Source of the DNA: Candidatus Latescibacterota bacterium
Lineage (GTDB): Bacteria; Latescibacterota; MWCZ01
Reading direction: 5' to 3'
Assembly: GCA_022706085.1 (NCBI GenBank)
Contig: JAKJDF010000003.1
Coordinates: forward strand, 266,594-330,593
DNA length: 64,000 nucleotides
In this document: positions 51,839 through 61,040 of the stretch, piece after piece
How positions within the stretch are numbered: the first letter of the stretch is position 1
Layout: every line of letters starts with the position of its first letter
Notes under the pieces: generated by a model
Database searches by the model: none
What the model was told of the DNA's origin: nothing
Seen by the model: the letters and a program-made list of their open reading frames with translations, nothing else
Made by a program: the position numbers and the translations under genes

Positions 51839-52549
51839 TCAATGTGTGAGCGCGTACACGAGGATGTTTGTCCCCATTCGGAGCGCTTCCAGCCGTTTCT
51901 CCTCCGGGTCGTTATGCACGTGCTGATCCTCCCATCCATCACCCAGATCCGACTCATATGAGTAGAATACAACAAGGCGGCCGCCGGCGAAAATTCCGAA
52001 TCCCTGCGCTGCTTTTCCGTCGTGCTCGTGTATTTTGGGCAATCCGTTCGGGAATACGAACCAGCTTCGGTAGATAGGATGGTCAAAAGGTAGCTCCACG
52101 AGTGAGTTGTCTGGGAATACCCGTCTCATTTCGCGCCGGAAACTCTCGTCAAGACCGTAATTGTCATCCGCGTGAAGGAAGCCTCCTGAAAGGAGGTATC
52201 GGCGAAGTCGGACCACTTCTTCGTCGCTGAAACGGACGTTGCCGTGCCCGGTCATGTAGATGAGGGGATAGGTAAACAGCTCCGGGTCTGTTATGCGAAC
52301 TCGTCCCGGTGTGGGGGAAACGGATATTCCCGCTTCCGTTCGGGCGAACTTCAGCAAGTTCGGGAGCGAGGAAGGATTGGCGTACCAGTCACCGCCGCCG
52401 CCGTACTGCAACTGGGCAATGGCAGCCCCTGCGAAAGAGTCCGCCGCCGGTGCTTCCCGGGCGTGTCCGTCCACGAGAAAACACAAGCAAAGCACCAGCA
52501 GTGCTGCGCCAGCGTCGCGGAAGTGTCCAAAACGGAGTCGTAGCGTCAT
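51839..52549 (-). CDS. DUF4159 exported protein
   Basis: A 236-residue protein with a signal peptide (about 1-30, RDAGAALLVLCLCFL core) and a class I glutamine amidotransferase-like fold of the DUF4159 family. Typical phrases are LQYGGGGDWYANPSSLPNLL, YPLIYMTGHGNVRFSDEEV, GGFLHADDNYG and VVFYSYESDLGDGWED. The function is unknown; relatives often sit with MoxR-like and von Willebrand-type genes, none of which are seen here. Its ATG overlaps the ispH stop (four bases), so the two genes are translationally linked. Confidence 0.85.
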   Translation of the reverse strand: MTLRLRFGHFRDAGAALLVLCLCFLVDGHAREAPAADSFAGAAIAQLQYGGGGDWYANPSSLPNLLKFARTEAGISVSPTPGRVRITDPELFTYPLIYMTGHGNVRFSDEEVVRLRRYLLSGGFLHADDNYGLDESFRREMRRVFPDNSLVELPFDHPIYRSWFVFPNGLPKIHEHDGKAAQGFGIFAGGRLVVFYSYESDLGDGWEDQHVHNDPEEKRLEALRMGTNILVYALTH

Positions 52550-53406
52550 GCAATTTCCACTGGCGTCCCTGCCAGTTGCCTGATTCGAGCAATCACCTCT
52601 TCCACGACATTGTCAGGGGTGGAAGCTCCCGCGTGGATGCCAACCGTGTTGACACCCGAAAACCAGTCGGCAGAGAGATCGTCCGCGCCCGTCACCTGAT
52701 ACGTTCGGGGGTTCAGCCCTCTGGAGATCTGCGTCATCCGCTTCGTGTTTGCGCTGGTAAAGGAACCGACTACGATCATGACGTCGTTCTCCAGTGGCAT
52801 CGCTCGGATTTCCATCTGATGCTTCGCAGTCGGGTAACAGATTGTGTTCACAAATCGGATTTCGATGCAGATCGGGATCAACTCGCTGATGATTGCGCGC
52901 ACGTTGTCAACGTCCTGTGTTGATTGAGCTACCACGCCGATACGACGGAACTTCCTCCCGAGTGAACGAACCTCTTCAGGAGTCGAAACCACGATGGCGT
53001 CCGGCACTTGCGCGGCGATCCCTTTGACCTCGTCATGGCCGTGGTCGCCAATTACGAGAAGGGGATAGCCGGCGAAATGAAGTTCGCGCGCCCGCTCGTG
53101 GATCTCCTTCACAAGTGGGCAGGTCGCATCGACGATCTGCAGGCCACGCCTCTTTGCCTCCTCGTAGGTTGCAGGTTCCGCCCCGTGCGCGCGGATAAGA
53201 AGGACACCGTCATCCACCTCATCCAGGTTTTCCACGACCCGGATTCCCGCCTCTCGCAATTGCGCCACCACACGTTCGTTATGGACGATGTCGCCCAGCA
53301 TGTAAACCGGCTTGGGCGTAGTCCGGCAGGTTTCGAGAGCCGTGTGCACCGCCCGCCTTACACCGAAACAAAAACCAGCGCTTTTCGCTCGCGTTATTCT
53401 CAACAT
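52546..53406 (-). CDS. ispH: 4-hydroxy-3-methylbut-2-enyl diphosphate reductase
   Basis: A 286-residue IspH (LytB), the last step of the MEP isoprenoid pathway, making IPP and DMAPP. The three iron-sulfur cysteines are Cys13 (GFCFGV), Cys96 (DATCPLV) and Cys190 (NTICYPT). The substrate-binding His residues are in IRAHG (His74) and GDHGHDEV (His124), with the usual SSTQD-like AQSTQD site. AAGGGG lies ahead of the ATG. It comes first in a two-gene unit with DUF4159. Bases 53407-53540 upstream show no clear promoter. Confidence 0.96.
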   Translation of the reverse strand: MLRITRAKSAGFCFGVRRAVHTALETCRTTPKPVYMLGDIVHNERVVAQLREAGIRVVENLDEVDDGVLLIRAHGAEPATYEEAKRRGLQIVDATCPLVKEIHERARELHFAGYPLLVIGDHGHDEVKGIAAQVPDAIVVSTPEEVRSLGRKFRRIGVVAQSTQDVDNVRAIISELIPICIEIRFVNTICYPTAKHQMEIRAMPLENDVMIVVGSFTSANTKRMTQISRGLNPRTYQVTGADDLSADWFSGVNTVGIHAGASTPDNVVEEVIARIRQLAGTPVEIA

Positions 53407-53540
53407 GCGGCCCCTTCTTCGATGGATTCACTTTCCAACCGAGGTGTGGATTGCGGGCGACCGGATGTGACGACAAACCCCATTCGCAGGTCCAACGTAT
53501 CCCACGGAAAAGGTACGCATGGCCCTGCGTCGGAGGAATA

Positions 53541-53586
53541 AAACCCGCAAAAGGCGTGAGCGGTTCCGGGGAGAACCGCCCACGCC
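53541..53586 (-). terminator. Rho-independent terminator of the WD40 gene
   Basis: A 13-bp stem with one mismatch (53553-53566 with 53573-53586) and a 6-base loop is followed, on the minus strand, by TTTTGCGGGTTT. It ends the WD40 transcript before ispH. Confidence 0.8.
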
Positions 53587-53626
53587 GGTCGTTCATACTC
53601 TAATACTGTGGGGCGCCCAAAGCTAT

Positions 53627-54580
53627 CTAGGACGGGCGAACGGACCAGATCTTCACGGTCCTGTCGTCGCATCCACCTACGAGATCGCAACCGTCACCGG
53701 CAAACGTTATATCGCGAACCGCTGCCTCGGTTGAGAACGTTCGTTGCACAAGCCCGGACGAAAAGTCCCAGACTCGCACCGTTCCGTCCGCGCTACTGGA
53801 AGCAACGCATGTTCCGCGGGGATTCACGGCAACTCCATAGACTGTGCCCGTGTGGCCTCTCATCGTGCGTACCAACGCACCCGTCGACAGGTTCCACACG
53901 CGGATCGTTCTGTCGACGCCTCCGCTCAGAACGTACCGCCCGTCCGGAGTCACCGTTACATCGAACACGGGGGCGGTGTGACCTTCCAGCGTACGAATCA
54001 GGGCGCCGTCGGCCACATTCCATACCCCTACCTTGTGGTCGCTGCTTGCCGACAGGAGGTACCTGCCGTCCGGCGAAAACGCAACAGACCACACAGGTGC
54101 TGCGTGTCCCGCAAACGTTCGGACCAGTGTTCCGTCTTCAATCTGCCAGATTCGAACAGAGCCGTCATTCCCGCTGGAAGCGATGTAGTGGCCATCAGGG
54201 CTGATGGCAACGGAGTACACAGGACCGGAGGTTGTGACAATAGTCCTCAGCACCGCCCCGTCCGCGCAGGTGCACACGCGAATCGTGTTGTCGGCACATC
54301 CAAGCACCAGCAGGTGTCCTTCAGTTCCGACAGCGATGGACAGTACTTCTCCGGGGAACTCACCGAGAACGCGCATCGCGTTTGATTGATCAGTTTGCCA
54401 GACGCGGACTGTCTTGTCGAGACTTGCCGAGGCGATCATGTGTCCGTCGGCGCTGCAGGCAACCGACCTGATTGCGCTGCGGTGGCCGCTGAACGATGTT
54501 TCCTGGCTTTTTGCTGTCCCGCCGGTTACCAGGAGGATCGATCCGAGGAATGCGAGGGCGGATGACAATGGGCTGCGCAT
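53627..54580 (-). CDS. Secreted seven-blade WD40 repeat protein
   Basis: A 317-residue exported protein. The ATG at 54580 has AAGGAG eight bases upstream and is followed by a signal peptide (about 1-25). The remainder is exactly seven WD40 units, each with GH-SV-SPDG-SAS-D-TVRVW style endings. This makes a complete propeller with little extra sequence, so it probably acts as a scaffold outside the cytoplasm. No enzyme signature is present. A longer frame upstream (to 54739) is not supported. A strong terminator lies 40 bases after the stop. Confidence 0.85.
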   Translation of the reverse strand: MRSPLSSALAFLGSILLVTGGTAKSQETSFSGHRSAIRSVACSADGHMIASASLDKTVRVWQTDQSNAMRVLGEFPGEVLSIAVGTEGHLLVLGCADNTIRVCTCADGAVLRTIVTTSGPVYSVAISPDGHYIASSGNDGSVRIWQIEDGTLVRTFAGHAAPVWSVAFSPDGRYLLSASSDHKVGVWNVADGALIRTLEGHTAPVFDVTVTPDGRYVLSGGVDRTIRVWNLSTGALVRTMRGHTGTVYGVAVNPRGTCVASSSADGTVRVWDFSSGLVQRTFSTEAAVRDITFAGDGCDLVGGCDDRTVKIWSVRPS

Positions 54581-54859
54581 CGTGTTACTCCTTCTTCTAC
54601 GGCGATGCTTTTGGCATGCCGATGGGTTGCGAAGGGGGATTCCTATCGGGTTTTCCAACGGGAATCCGGGTAAGCACGCCGGGGTTTCCAGGGTGCTTTC
54701 CCTGTCCGAAGAATGTCGCGTTTGTTGTCCCTGGTTCAAAGACGCCTGGTCGACATTCCGGTTCCCTGCCCGAACGCGCTGAAGGTTCAGACGCCCGGCC
54801 GCCTTGATTTGTTACATGGTCGCTTTCGAACCGTGCCATTCGGGGTCCCACAAGTCGCG
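54581..54859. other. Divergent intergenic region without supported gene
   Basis: This is most of the 362-base gap between the WD40 and xylulokinase genes. It is rich in GGAATCC/GGATTCC inverted repeats (54637-54643 with 54661-54667) and Gly/Pro-biased codons in several frames. None of those frames has a good ribosome-binding site. It probably holds the WD40 promoter and leader. I see no clear promoter on the minus strand. Confidence 0.4.
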
Positions 54860-54889
54860 TTGACTCCCGGCAACCGTACTGCGTACCTT
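54860..54889 (+). promoter_or_regulatory. Possible promoter for the xylulokinase gene
   Basis: TTGACT (54860-54865), an 18-base spacer and TACCTT (54884-54889) lie about 55 bases before the ATG. The -35 is good and the -10 weak. Confidence 0.4.
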
Positions 54890-54942
54890 TGAATTCCTTG
54901 CTCGGGCCCGCGCGAAAACGTTTCGCAATGAGGAATTTTCCG

Positions 54943-56487
54943 ATGGGGTTGCTACTCGGTCTGGATATCGGCACTACGGGTGTGAAGGCACTTGTTGTTA
55001 ACGAGTCGGGACACACGCTCGCACGTCACACCGTTGAGTACCCGCTCCTGATTCCGAAACCCGGATGGGCTGAGCAGGACCCGTCGACCTGGTGGACTGC
55101 TACCATTACCGCGATCGGTTCCGTCCTCGCAGAAGCGGGCGTCAAAGGCGCCGATATCGCGGGCATCGGGTTGTCCGGCCAGATGCACAGCTCGGTGTTC
55201 CTTGACGAACACGATGAAGTGATCCGGCCGGCTCTTCTCTGGTGCGACGGCAGAACGACGAAACAGCGCTACTGGATCACCGAGAGAGTTGGTGGTGATG
55301 CGGAGATGCGACGGCTCGTTTCCAATCCTCCACTCGAAGGGTTCACGCTGCCCAAAGTCATCTGGCTGCGCGATGAGGAACCGGCAAATTTCCGGCGTCT
55401 CAAAACGCTTCTTCTTCCCAAGGATTACGTTCGGTTCCGACTCACCGGCGAAAAGCTCATGGAAGTGGCGGACGCCTCGGGAACCGCGATGTTTGACGTT
55501 GGGAAGAGAGTATGGTCGGAAGAGTTGATGAGAAAAGTGGACCTTCCGATGGATATCCTCGTTCCGGTGCGGGAATCGGTAGAAGAATGCGGCCGGATCT
55601 CGCGAAATGTGGCCGCAATGACTGGCCTCCGAGAAGGCACTCCCGTCGCGGGTGGCGGAGGCGACAACGCCTGCGGCGCGGTGGGGACCGGGATCGTCCG
55701 AGAAGGTCGCGTTCTTGCGAGTCTGGGCACGTCAGGAGTTGTGTTCGCTCACACTGACACCGTCAAAGTTGATCCTAGCCTCCGTGCCCACACCAACTGC
55801 CACAGTGTGCCGAACCGGTGGTGCTTGATGGGGGTAATGTTGTCCGCTGGCGGGAGCCTGCGGTGGCTTCGCGATGTGGTTGCAGACAGCGAACGCACTT
55901 CGGCGAGCCAGTCGGGGCGAGACCCTTACGACGTGATGGCCGAAGAGGCGGCCAAGGCACCGATTGGCAGCGAGGGGCTCGTTTTTCTGCCCTACCTGAG
56001 CGGAGAGCGCACCCCTTACAGAGACGCGAACGCCCGCGGTGCGTTTGTCGGGCTCAGTCTGCGGCACGGAAGGGAACACCTCATGCGCTGCGTATTCGAA
56101 GGTATAACCTTCGGCATGCGCGATTCGCTCTCGATCGTGCGCGAACTGGGGTTGCACGTTTCGGAGATTCGGGCTACGGGTGGCGGGGCGAGGAGCGCGT
56201 TCTGGCGCCAGATGCAGGCGGACGTGTACGGCGTGCCGGTGGTAACGGTGAGTGCGAGTGAAGGTCCCGCGTTTGGCGCTGCGCTCATGGGCGGCGTGTG
56301 CTCCGGAATGTTCAGTGATCTCGCGGATGCGTCCGACCAGCTGGTGAAGATCGTGTCGGTTTCTGAACCGGTTCCTTCGAACGTTGCGCGGTACGAGGAA
56401 TGGTACGAACGATACCGGGCGTTGTACCCCGCACTCAAGCAGGAATTTGCCAACGTTGCCACCGTTGTGGAGAAGCATTCCCAATAG
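54943..56487 (+). CDS. xylB: Xylulokinase (FGGY carbohydrate kinase)
   Basis: A 514-residue FGGY kinase phosphorylating D-xylulose or a close ketose with ATP. It opens with the ATP-fold LLLGLDIGTTGVKA (Asp8), has the xylulose-type GQMHSSVFLDEHD (Met81-His82), the catalytic Asp in GGGGDNACGAVG (near 238), and the late GLSLRHGREHLMRCVFEGITF and ATGGGARSAFWRQ stretches. The start at 54943 follows GAGGAA. No xylose isomerase or transporter is nearby, so the physiological sugar is not certain. The YfgM-like gene follows 13 bases after its stop. Confidence 0.92.
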   Translation: MGLLLGLDIGTTGVKALVVNESGHTLARHTVEYPLLIPKPGWAEQDPSTWWTATITAIGSVLAEAGVKGADIAGIGLSGQMHSSVFLDEHDEVIRPALLWCDGRTTKQRYWITERVGGDAEMRRLVSNPPLEGFTLPKVIWLRDEEPANFRRLKTLLLPKDYVRFRLTGEKLMEVADASGTAMFDVGKRVWSEELMRKVDLPMDILVPVRESVEECGRISRNVAAMTGLREGTPVAGGGGDNACGAVGTGIVREGRVLASLGTSGVVFAHTDTVKVDPSLRAHTNCHSVPNRWCLMGVMLSAGGSLRWLRDVVADSERTSASQSGRDPYDVMAEEAAKAPIGSEGLVFLPYLSGERTPYRDANARGAFVGLSLRHGREHLMRCVFEGITFGMRDSLSIVRELGLHVSEIRATGGGARSAFWRQMQADVYGVPVVTVSASEGPAFGAALMGGVCSGMFSDLADASDQLVKIVSVSEPVPSNVARYEEWYERYRALYPALKQEFANVATVVEKHSQ

Positions 56488-56499
56488 AAGGAGTTTTGT

Positions 56500-57189
56500 G
56501 TGCAAGCGACAAAAGCTCGCGGGAAATTGACGCGGCGGGAAATCAAGCAGGACAAACTGCTCATCTGGTTCTCCCGTGTTTCGATGGTCGTCCAAGATAA
56601 CATGTGGTACATCGCCGGAGTTATTGTGGGCGTCGTTCTTCTGGGAACAGGGTACTACATCTATCGCTCATGGGATGCCCGGCAAACCGAACGCGGCATG
56701 GCTCAGGTGTCGGGGCTGGAGATGCTTGTCCGCCAGGAGCAGTACGATCGTGCCATCACCCAGGCCGACCAGATAATCGGGAGTTTCGTGGGTCTGCCGG
56801 ACCGAATGGCACGCCTCTACAAAGCTGATGCATTGCGTGGCAAAGGGGATTACGCCGGTGCACGGGCAATTTACGAAAAATCGGAATGGGATGACGAAAT
56901 AACGAGTTTCCACGCAACGAAGGGACTCGCGGACTGCCTTGGTGCGGAAAAGCAATACGAACGCGCCGGGAAGCTTCTCATTGAATGGGTGGACGACAAC
57001 AAGGGATCGGGGTTTGCACCCATGGCTCTGATGGAGGCGTCCACGAACCTGGAGCTCGCCCTCAAGTACGGCGAGGCTCAGGCTGCGTTGCAGAGGATTC
57101 TCGACGACTACAGCGAATCGCAACTTGTCGGGCGTGCGCGGCAAAGAATTCGGATGCTGGAAGTGGCAGTGCAGGTTACAGGCAGTTGA
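56500..57189 (+). CDS. Membrane-anchored TPR-like protein (YfgM-like)
   Basis: A 229-residue protein with a basic cytoplasmic N-terminus, one transmembrane helix (about 36-56) and a periplasmic tetratricopeptide-like helical region (about 70-225) with repeated A-x3-Y-E/A-x2-A units. The layout matches YfgM-type ancillary proteins of the Sec translocon or envelope folding. GTG start behind AAGGAG, 13 bases after xylB. In the following gap (57190-57378) no gene or convincing promoter is seen; trpS may be co-transcribed. Confidence 0.72.
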   Translation: MQATKARGKLTRREIKQDKLLIWFSRVSMVVQDNMWYIAGVIVGVVLLGTGYYIYRSWDARQTERGMAQVSGLEMLVRQEQYDRAITQADQIIGSFVGLPDRMARLYKADALRGKGDYAGARAIYEKSEWDDEITSFHATKGLADCLGAEKQYERAGKLLIEWVDDNKGSGFAPMALMEASTNLELALKYGEAQAALQRILDDYSESQLVGRARQRIRMLEVAVQVTGS

Positions 57190-57378
57190 GGTGTGCGTGC
57201 GGGCGCAGAAGTTGGCATGGCGGTCTGAGTGCTTGCGCGTATGCGTGTGATGCATGGGCGGTCTTGAGGAGCCGTGAGCTTCCGCTTGCGGCTCCTGTCG
57301 CTTGTGCGGATGGTCACCTCGAGTCGTTGCAAGTGCGCGGCGTACAATGAATTATCCAAAACGGGACTGGGTTTTCTC

Positions 57379-58362
57379 ATGAAGCAAAAGCGGTTGTTCA
57401 GCGGCATTCAGCCCACGGGCGAACTTCATCTCGGCAACTATTTCGGCGCGATAACGAACTGGGTGCAGTTGCAGGACCAGTGGGACGCTATCTACTGCGT
57501 TGTTGATTACCACGCCATGACAGTAGAGTACGATTCGGATACGATGCGCCGCCGCGTGCTGGAGGTTTCAGCGCTTCTTATCGCCTGCGGCCTCGACCCG
57601 GCGAAGTGCTCGCTTTTTGTTCAATCGGACGTGCCGGAACACACGGAACTCATGTGGGTTCTCTCGACGCTTGCCCCGATGGGCAGGCTTCAGAACATGA
57701 CCCAGTTCAAAGAAAAGAGTGAGAAGAATGCCGACAACATAAACCTCGGGCTTTTCGCCTACCCTGTACTGCAAGCCGCTGACATACTCATTTACAAAGC
57801 GGAGGCGGTGCCGGTGGGTGAAGATCAGTTGCAACACCTCGAGCTGAGCAGGGAACTCGCCAGGAAGTTCAACACGCGGTTTGGCGAAACATTCCCGGAA
57901 CCAAAGCAACTTATGACGGAGGCGCCGCGGATTCTGGGTTTGGATGGCAAAAGCAAAATGAGCAAGAGCCTGAACAACTACATCGGGCTCACACAGACTC
58001 CTGCCCAGGTGTGGGAAAAACTGAGGCCGGCGTATACGGATCCCGCGCGACTTCGGAAAAGCGATCCGGGAAATCCCGACATTTGCAATATCTTCACCTT
58101 GCACAAAATGGTATCTCCGAAAGAACTCGTTCTCGAGATCGACCACGCATGCCGGAAGGCGGAGATCGGGTGCATCGAATGCAAAAAACATCTCGCGCAG
58201 AACCTGAACACCGTTCTCGACCCGATCAGAAGCCGGTATTCAGAACTGGAGGCACGCCCGGGCGACGTACTGGATGTTCTCGCGGCGGGGAAGGAACGTT
58301 GCAGACGAATTGCGCGCGAAACCATGAATGAGGTGCGCGGAAAGACAGGATTGAGACCGTGA
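57379..58362 (+). CDS. trpS: Tryptophanyl-tRNA synthetase
   Basis: A 327-residue class I aminoacyl-tRNA synthetase charging tRNA-Trp. The HIGH-type motif is HLGN (17-20, after GIQPTGE), and the KMSKS motif is intact at 193-197 (GKSKMSKSLNNY). The Trp-binding region with VDYHAMT and FVQSDVPEHTEL is as in bacterial enzymes. The length is close to the family norm. The ribosome-binding site is weak. It lies 24 bases before the YetA-like gene. Confidence 0.97.
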   Translation: MKQKRLFSGIQPTGELHLGNYFGAITNWVQLQDQWDAIYCVVDYHAMTVEYDSDTMRRRVLEVSALLIACGLDPAKCSLFVQSDVPEHTELMWVLSTLAPMGRLQNMTQFKEKSEKNADNINLGLFAYPVLQAADILIYKAEAVPVGEDQLQHLELSRELARKFNTRFGETFPEPKQLMTEAPRILGLDGKSKMSKSLNNYIGLTQTPAQVWEKLRPAYTDPARLRKSDPGNPDICNIFTLHKMVSPKELVLEIDHACRKAEIGCIECKKHLAQNLNTVLDPIRSRYSELEARPGDVLDVLAAGKERCRRIARETMNEVRGKTGLRP

Positions 58363-58386
58363 ATTTGTGAAAATGGGAGGGATGCC

Positions 58387-60645
58387 TTGGAAATCTGTCC
58401 CGTGTTCGTGGAAAATGTGAACCGCTGGCCCCTTCCATCCTTCCCGGTAACGTTCGGAGTACCGTTGCCGGCCGGCACTCTGTTGCCGGGCGCTCCACTG
58501 GTCCTGCGGAACTCTTCCCGTAAACTTTTCCCCGTCCAATCGAAATCCCTTGCAATCCACTCCGATGGTTCCGTGCGCCGTTTGCTCGTTACGGCAGAAC
58601 CTCCTATTCCCGGGCAGGAACGTTCAACGTTCAATCTGGAAACAGGTGAACCGGATGCCTGCACAACCGTCCGCTGGAATGAAACGCGCTCCGAAGGGGC
58701 GAGCATCCTTCTGGAAAGGCAAGGCGATACCCTTGTGATAACAAGGGACGGACAGGCCTGGCGATTGTCGGTCGATGGGGCAGTCACGTTGGGGGGATTC
58801 AACGATTCTCTGCTTGGATCATTCCGAATTGACAATCTGACCGCCACGGACTCCGGTCCCGTTCGATTACGGCTGGATGTTGCAGGTGCCATCTGGAACG
58901 GTACCACGAGGCTTTTGGACGTGGACCTGGTTGTCCAGGTCTTTTACCGTACCCCGGCTTTGGCTCTTGACGTCATCGCGACGAACCGCACCAATCGCGG
59001 ACCGGTCGCTGTCGATCACTTGGATGCGAAACTTGAGAGATTGGGCGGCGAATACGACCCGAACGTGAAGGTGGAGGTGCGCAACGGGCCGGCCGAAAGG
59101 GAATTCGAGCTTCCGTGTGCAGTGCGAACGGACAGGCTTGTGACCACCGTTTTTCACGGCAATGAGGAGAAGTTGCGCCGGGCGAGTCGTTTGATCGGGT
59201 ACGGTGAAACAGGGTTCTCACGGGCAGGGCAATCGGGAGAGATTGTGCTGGCGATCCGCAATTTCTGGGAGAACTACCCCGCCGGAGTGACGTTCGATTC
59301 AGATGCCATCGAAATCCAGTTGTTTCCGCGTTGGGCTCAGCCCTTGCAGCTCCATCTCGGCGTAGGGAAGACGCACGAGATTCTTGTCGCGTTACTGAAT
59401 CCGGCAGAAGGGGAGTGTTTTCCTGCCAGTGGGCTGGTGTACTCATTCGGGAAGCCGCCCCTGGTTCAGTTGCCGTTTGAAGTCAGGGTGGGCGCTGGCA
59501 CACTCTCTGAATACCTGCCATACATGCCGCAGACGTATCCGCGGATGGAGACCAACCTGTTCGATCTCTTTCAGAACCGGATTCGCGGGTTTGGCAAACT
59601 GAACTGGGGCGATGATTACTCTCCGCTGTACACCAACCAGAAACGCGGTGGGGAGGACGTGGTATGGAACAATCTCGAAGGCGACCACCCTTACCATGCG
59701 TTCTGTCAGTTTGCGCGTACCGGCCAGTTCGTCTACTTCAAGGATTTTCATGACAGCATCCTGCACTGGATGGATGTGGACTTTGCGGAGTGCCATGCTG
59801 ACCCCCGGCATGAAGGCGCCCTGATTGCACACACAAGGCGACACGTCATGAACGGCGGCACAACGCCGAGCCACAATTGGGCCGAGGGGTTCAAAGAGTG
59901 GTACTTCATGACCGGCGATCCCCGTGTGGAGCGCGTACTGAATCAGATGGCCGATTGGTTTCTAAGAAACAAGGAACGGGAGCTCCGTCTGCCGCCGTAC
60001 GTCAGAACATGGGGATGGGGCCTTATCCAGCTTGCTGCGATCTGGGAAGTGACGAACCGGGATGAACTCCTGGAATTGATGAAGTGGATGGTGGAACAGC
60101 TCCATACGTATTTCGTCGAACACGACGGTCTCACACAGGGTTTCGGTGAAACCCCCGGTGCGTCCAGTGTCAACGCATTTCACAGCGCAACGGTGGCCAT
60201 TGGCGCATACCATGTATTCAGAATTTCCAGGGATGAAACCGCAAAGAACCTTTGTCTGGAAGTGACGCAGAGTATCAGCGACCGGCGCGCGACAAACCCT
60301 GAAGGCATCCCCACGTATGTGAACGGCCCGGAACAGAACTTCCCGATGCAGCAGGCGGCCACGTTGACGTTAGGTGCAATCGGTTGCGCATGGGAACTTA
60401 CCGGGGACAAAGAAATCGTTCGCAGGGGCATGAGAATGCTGGAATACTGCCTCGACCGGGGACTGCAGGTCGACCACATGAGAATCCCGGGGCAGTTCGT
60501 GGAATTCGAAGACGGAATATGTCTCATGCCCGAGCTCGTGTGGCCGAATTGTCAGCTTCTCAGCTACCAGCTTCGTGGCATTCTTCTGTTCATGAAGGCG
60601 GCGCACGAGTGCGGGTATCTGAAGGAGGTTGATTACCGGTTTTGA
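58387..60645 (+). CDS. PcRGLX/YetA-like carbohydrate-degrading protein
   Basis: A 752-residue protein resembling the YetA/PcRGLX exo-rhamnogalacturonan lyase-like family. It begins with a beta-sandwich (about 1-90, FVENVNRWPLPSFPVTFGVPLPAG) common to that group. A central beta-sandwich follows (about 100-360), then an alpha/alpha-barrel (about 390-745) with NLEGDHPYHAFCQFARTG and TPSHNWAEGFKEWYFMTGD. It has no signal peptide and no obvious lyase triad that I can name, so substrate and activity are open. A GGGAGGG site precedes the TTG start. It ends 555 bases before dapA. Confidence 0.75.
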   Translation: MEICPVFVENVNRWPLPSFPVTFGVPLPAGTLLPGAPLVLRNSSRKLFPVQSKSLAIHSDGSVRRLLVTAEPPIPGQERSTFNLETGEPDACTTVRWNETRSEGASILLERQGDTLVITRDGQAWRLSVDGAVTLGGFNDSLLGSFRIDNLTATDSGPVRLRLDVAGAIWNGTTRLLDVDLVVQVFYRTPALALDVIATNRTNRGPVAVDHLDAKLERLGGEYDPNVKVEVRNGPAEREFELPCAVRTDRLVTTVFHGNEEKLRRASRLIGYGETGFSRAGQSGEIVLAIRNFWENYPAGVTFDSDAIEIQLFPRWAQPLQLHLGVGKTHEILVALLNPAEGECFPASGLVYSFGKPPLVQLPFEVRVGAGTLSEYLPYMPQTYPRMETNLFDLFQNRIRGFGKLNWGDDYSPLYTNQKRGGEDVVWNNLEGDHPYHAFCQFARTGQFVYFKDFHDSILHWMDVDFAECHADPRHEGALIAHTRRHVMNGGTTPSHNWAEGFKEWYFMTGDPRVERVLNQMADWFLRNKERELRLPPYVRTWGWGLIQLAAIWEVTNRDELLELMKWMVEQLHTYFVEHDGLTQGFGETPGASSVNAFHSATVAIGAYHVFRISRDETAKNLCLEVTQSISDRRATNPEGIPTYVNGPEQNFPMQQAATLTLGAIGCAWELTGDKEIVRRGMRMLEYCLDRGLQVDHMRIPGQFVEFEDGICLMPELVWPNCQLLSYQLRGILLFMKAAHECGYLKEVDYRF

Positions 60646-60842
60646 GGCAACTCGGCGCGGGACGGGAAATCCGGTGCAACGCGTTTGCGGGCGGGAACCT
60701 TCCGTCTGCTGACTGAGTTACAGGAATCAGGTTGGTATGGAGCGGCGGCGTTTTCAAGGACCCCGAGACGCTGCGGTCGAGTTCTGGGGCTTCCACCAAG
60801 GAAGCAGGAAGGAAGTGAAATCCACCCGACAGGAGGTTACCC
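60646..60842 (+). promoter_or_regulatory. Structured leader upstream of the small-protein gene
   Basis: This 197-base stretch between the YetA-like stop and the small protein start can form several stems. GACGG pairs with CCGTC around 60661-60706. GCGGCGT pairs with ACGCTGC around 60743-60774. GCTTCC pairs with GGAAGC around 60789-60805. It ends in a clear AGGAGG site. No known riboswitch consensus fits fully. It may be an RNA leader or simply coding-free spacer. Confidence 0.35.
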
Positions 60843-61016
60843 GTGAGCAGAGGCGACCTGAATATCGGCAGACTGGAAGGCAAACAGATCCTCAAGCCCC
60901 GGGTGGGGAAAAGCAGCACGTCACGTCGTCGCGTCGGGCGCGTAACGTCGAAGGCGCGCCGGCGGTGCGCGAAAGCGGAGCTTCTTTTTGAGAGCTGGTG
61001 GATGCGCGAAGCATGA
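60843..61016 (+). CDS. Small basic protein, 57 residues, unknown
   Basis: A short open frame starting at a GTG with a perfect AGGAGG site six bases before it (60831-60836) and ending just before a strong terminator. The protein is basic and Arg/Lys/Ser rich (SRRRVGRVTSKARRR in the middle) with a hydrophobic aromatic tail (LLFESWWMREA). Its opening SRGDLN, with later GK pairs, faintly recalls small ribosomal-protein THX sequences, but I would not call it that. No other reading explains the well-placed ribosome-binding site and terminator. Confidence 0.5.
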   Translation: MSRGDLNIGRLEGKQILKPRVGKSSTSRRRVGRVTSKARRRCAKAELLFESWWMREA

Positions 61017-61040
61017 CACACGGCATTGTGCCACATTTGC

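Noticed and set aside
57327-57348. Possible trpS promoter (TTGCAA with TACAAT)
   Set aside because: The spacer is only 10 bases, too short for a sigma-70 promoter, and no other -35 is at the right distance.
60655-60740. Possible second cobalamin riboswitch (GGGAA and CCGGTG-like words)
   Set aside because: The CCGCCACTG block and the B12 box are missing and the spacing is too short. Only two short words match.
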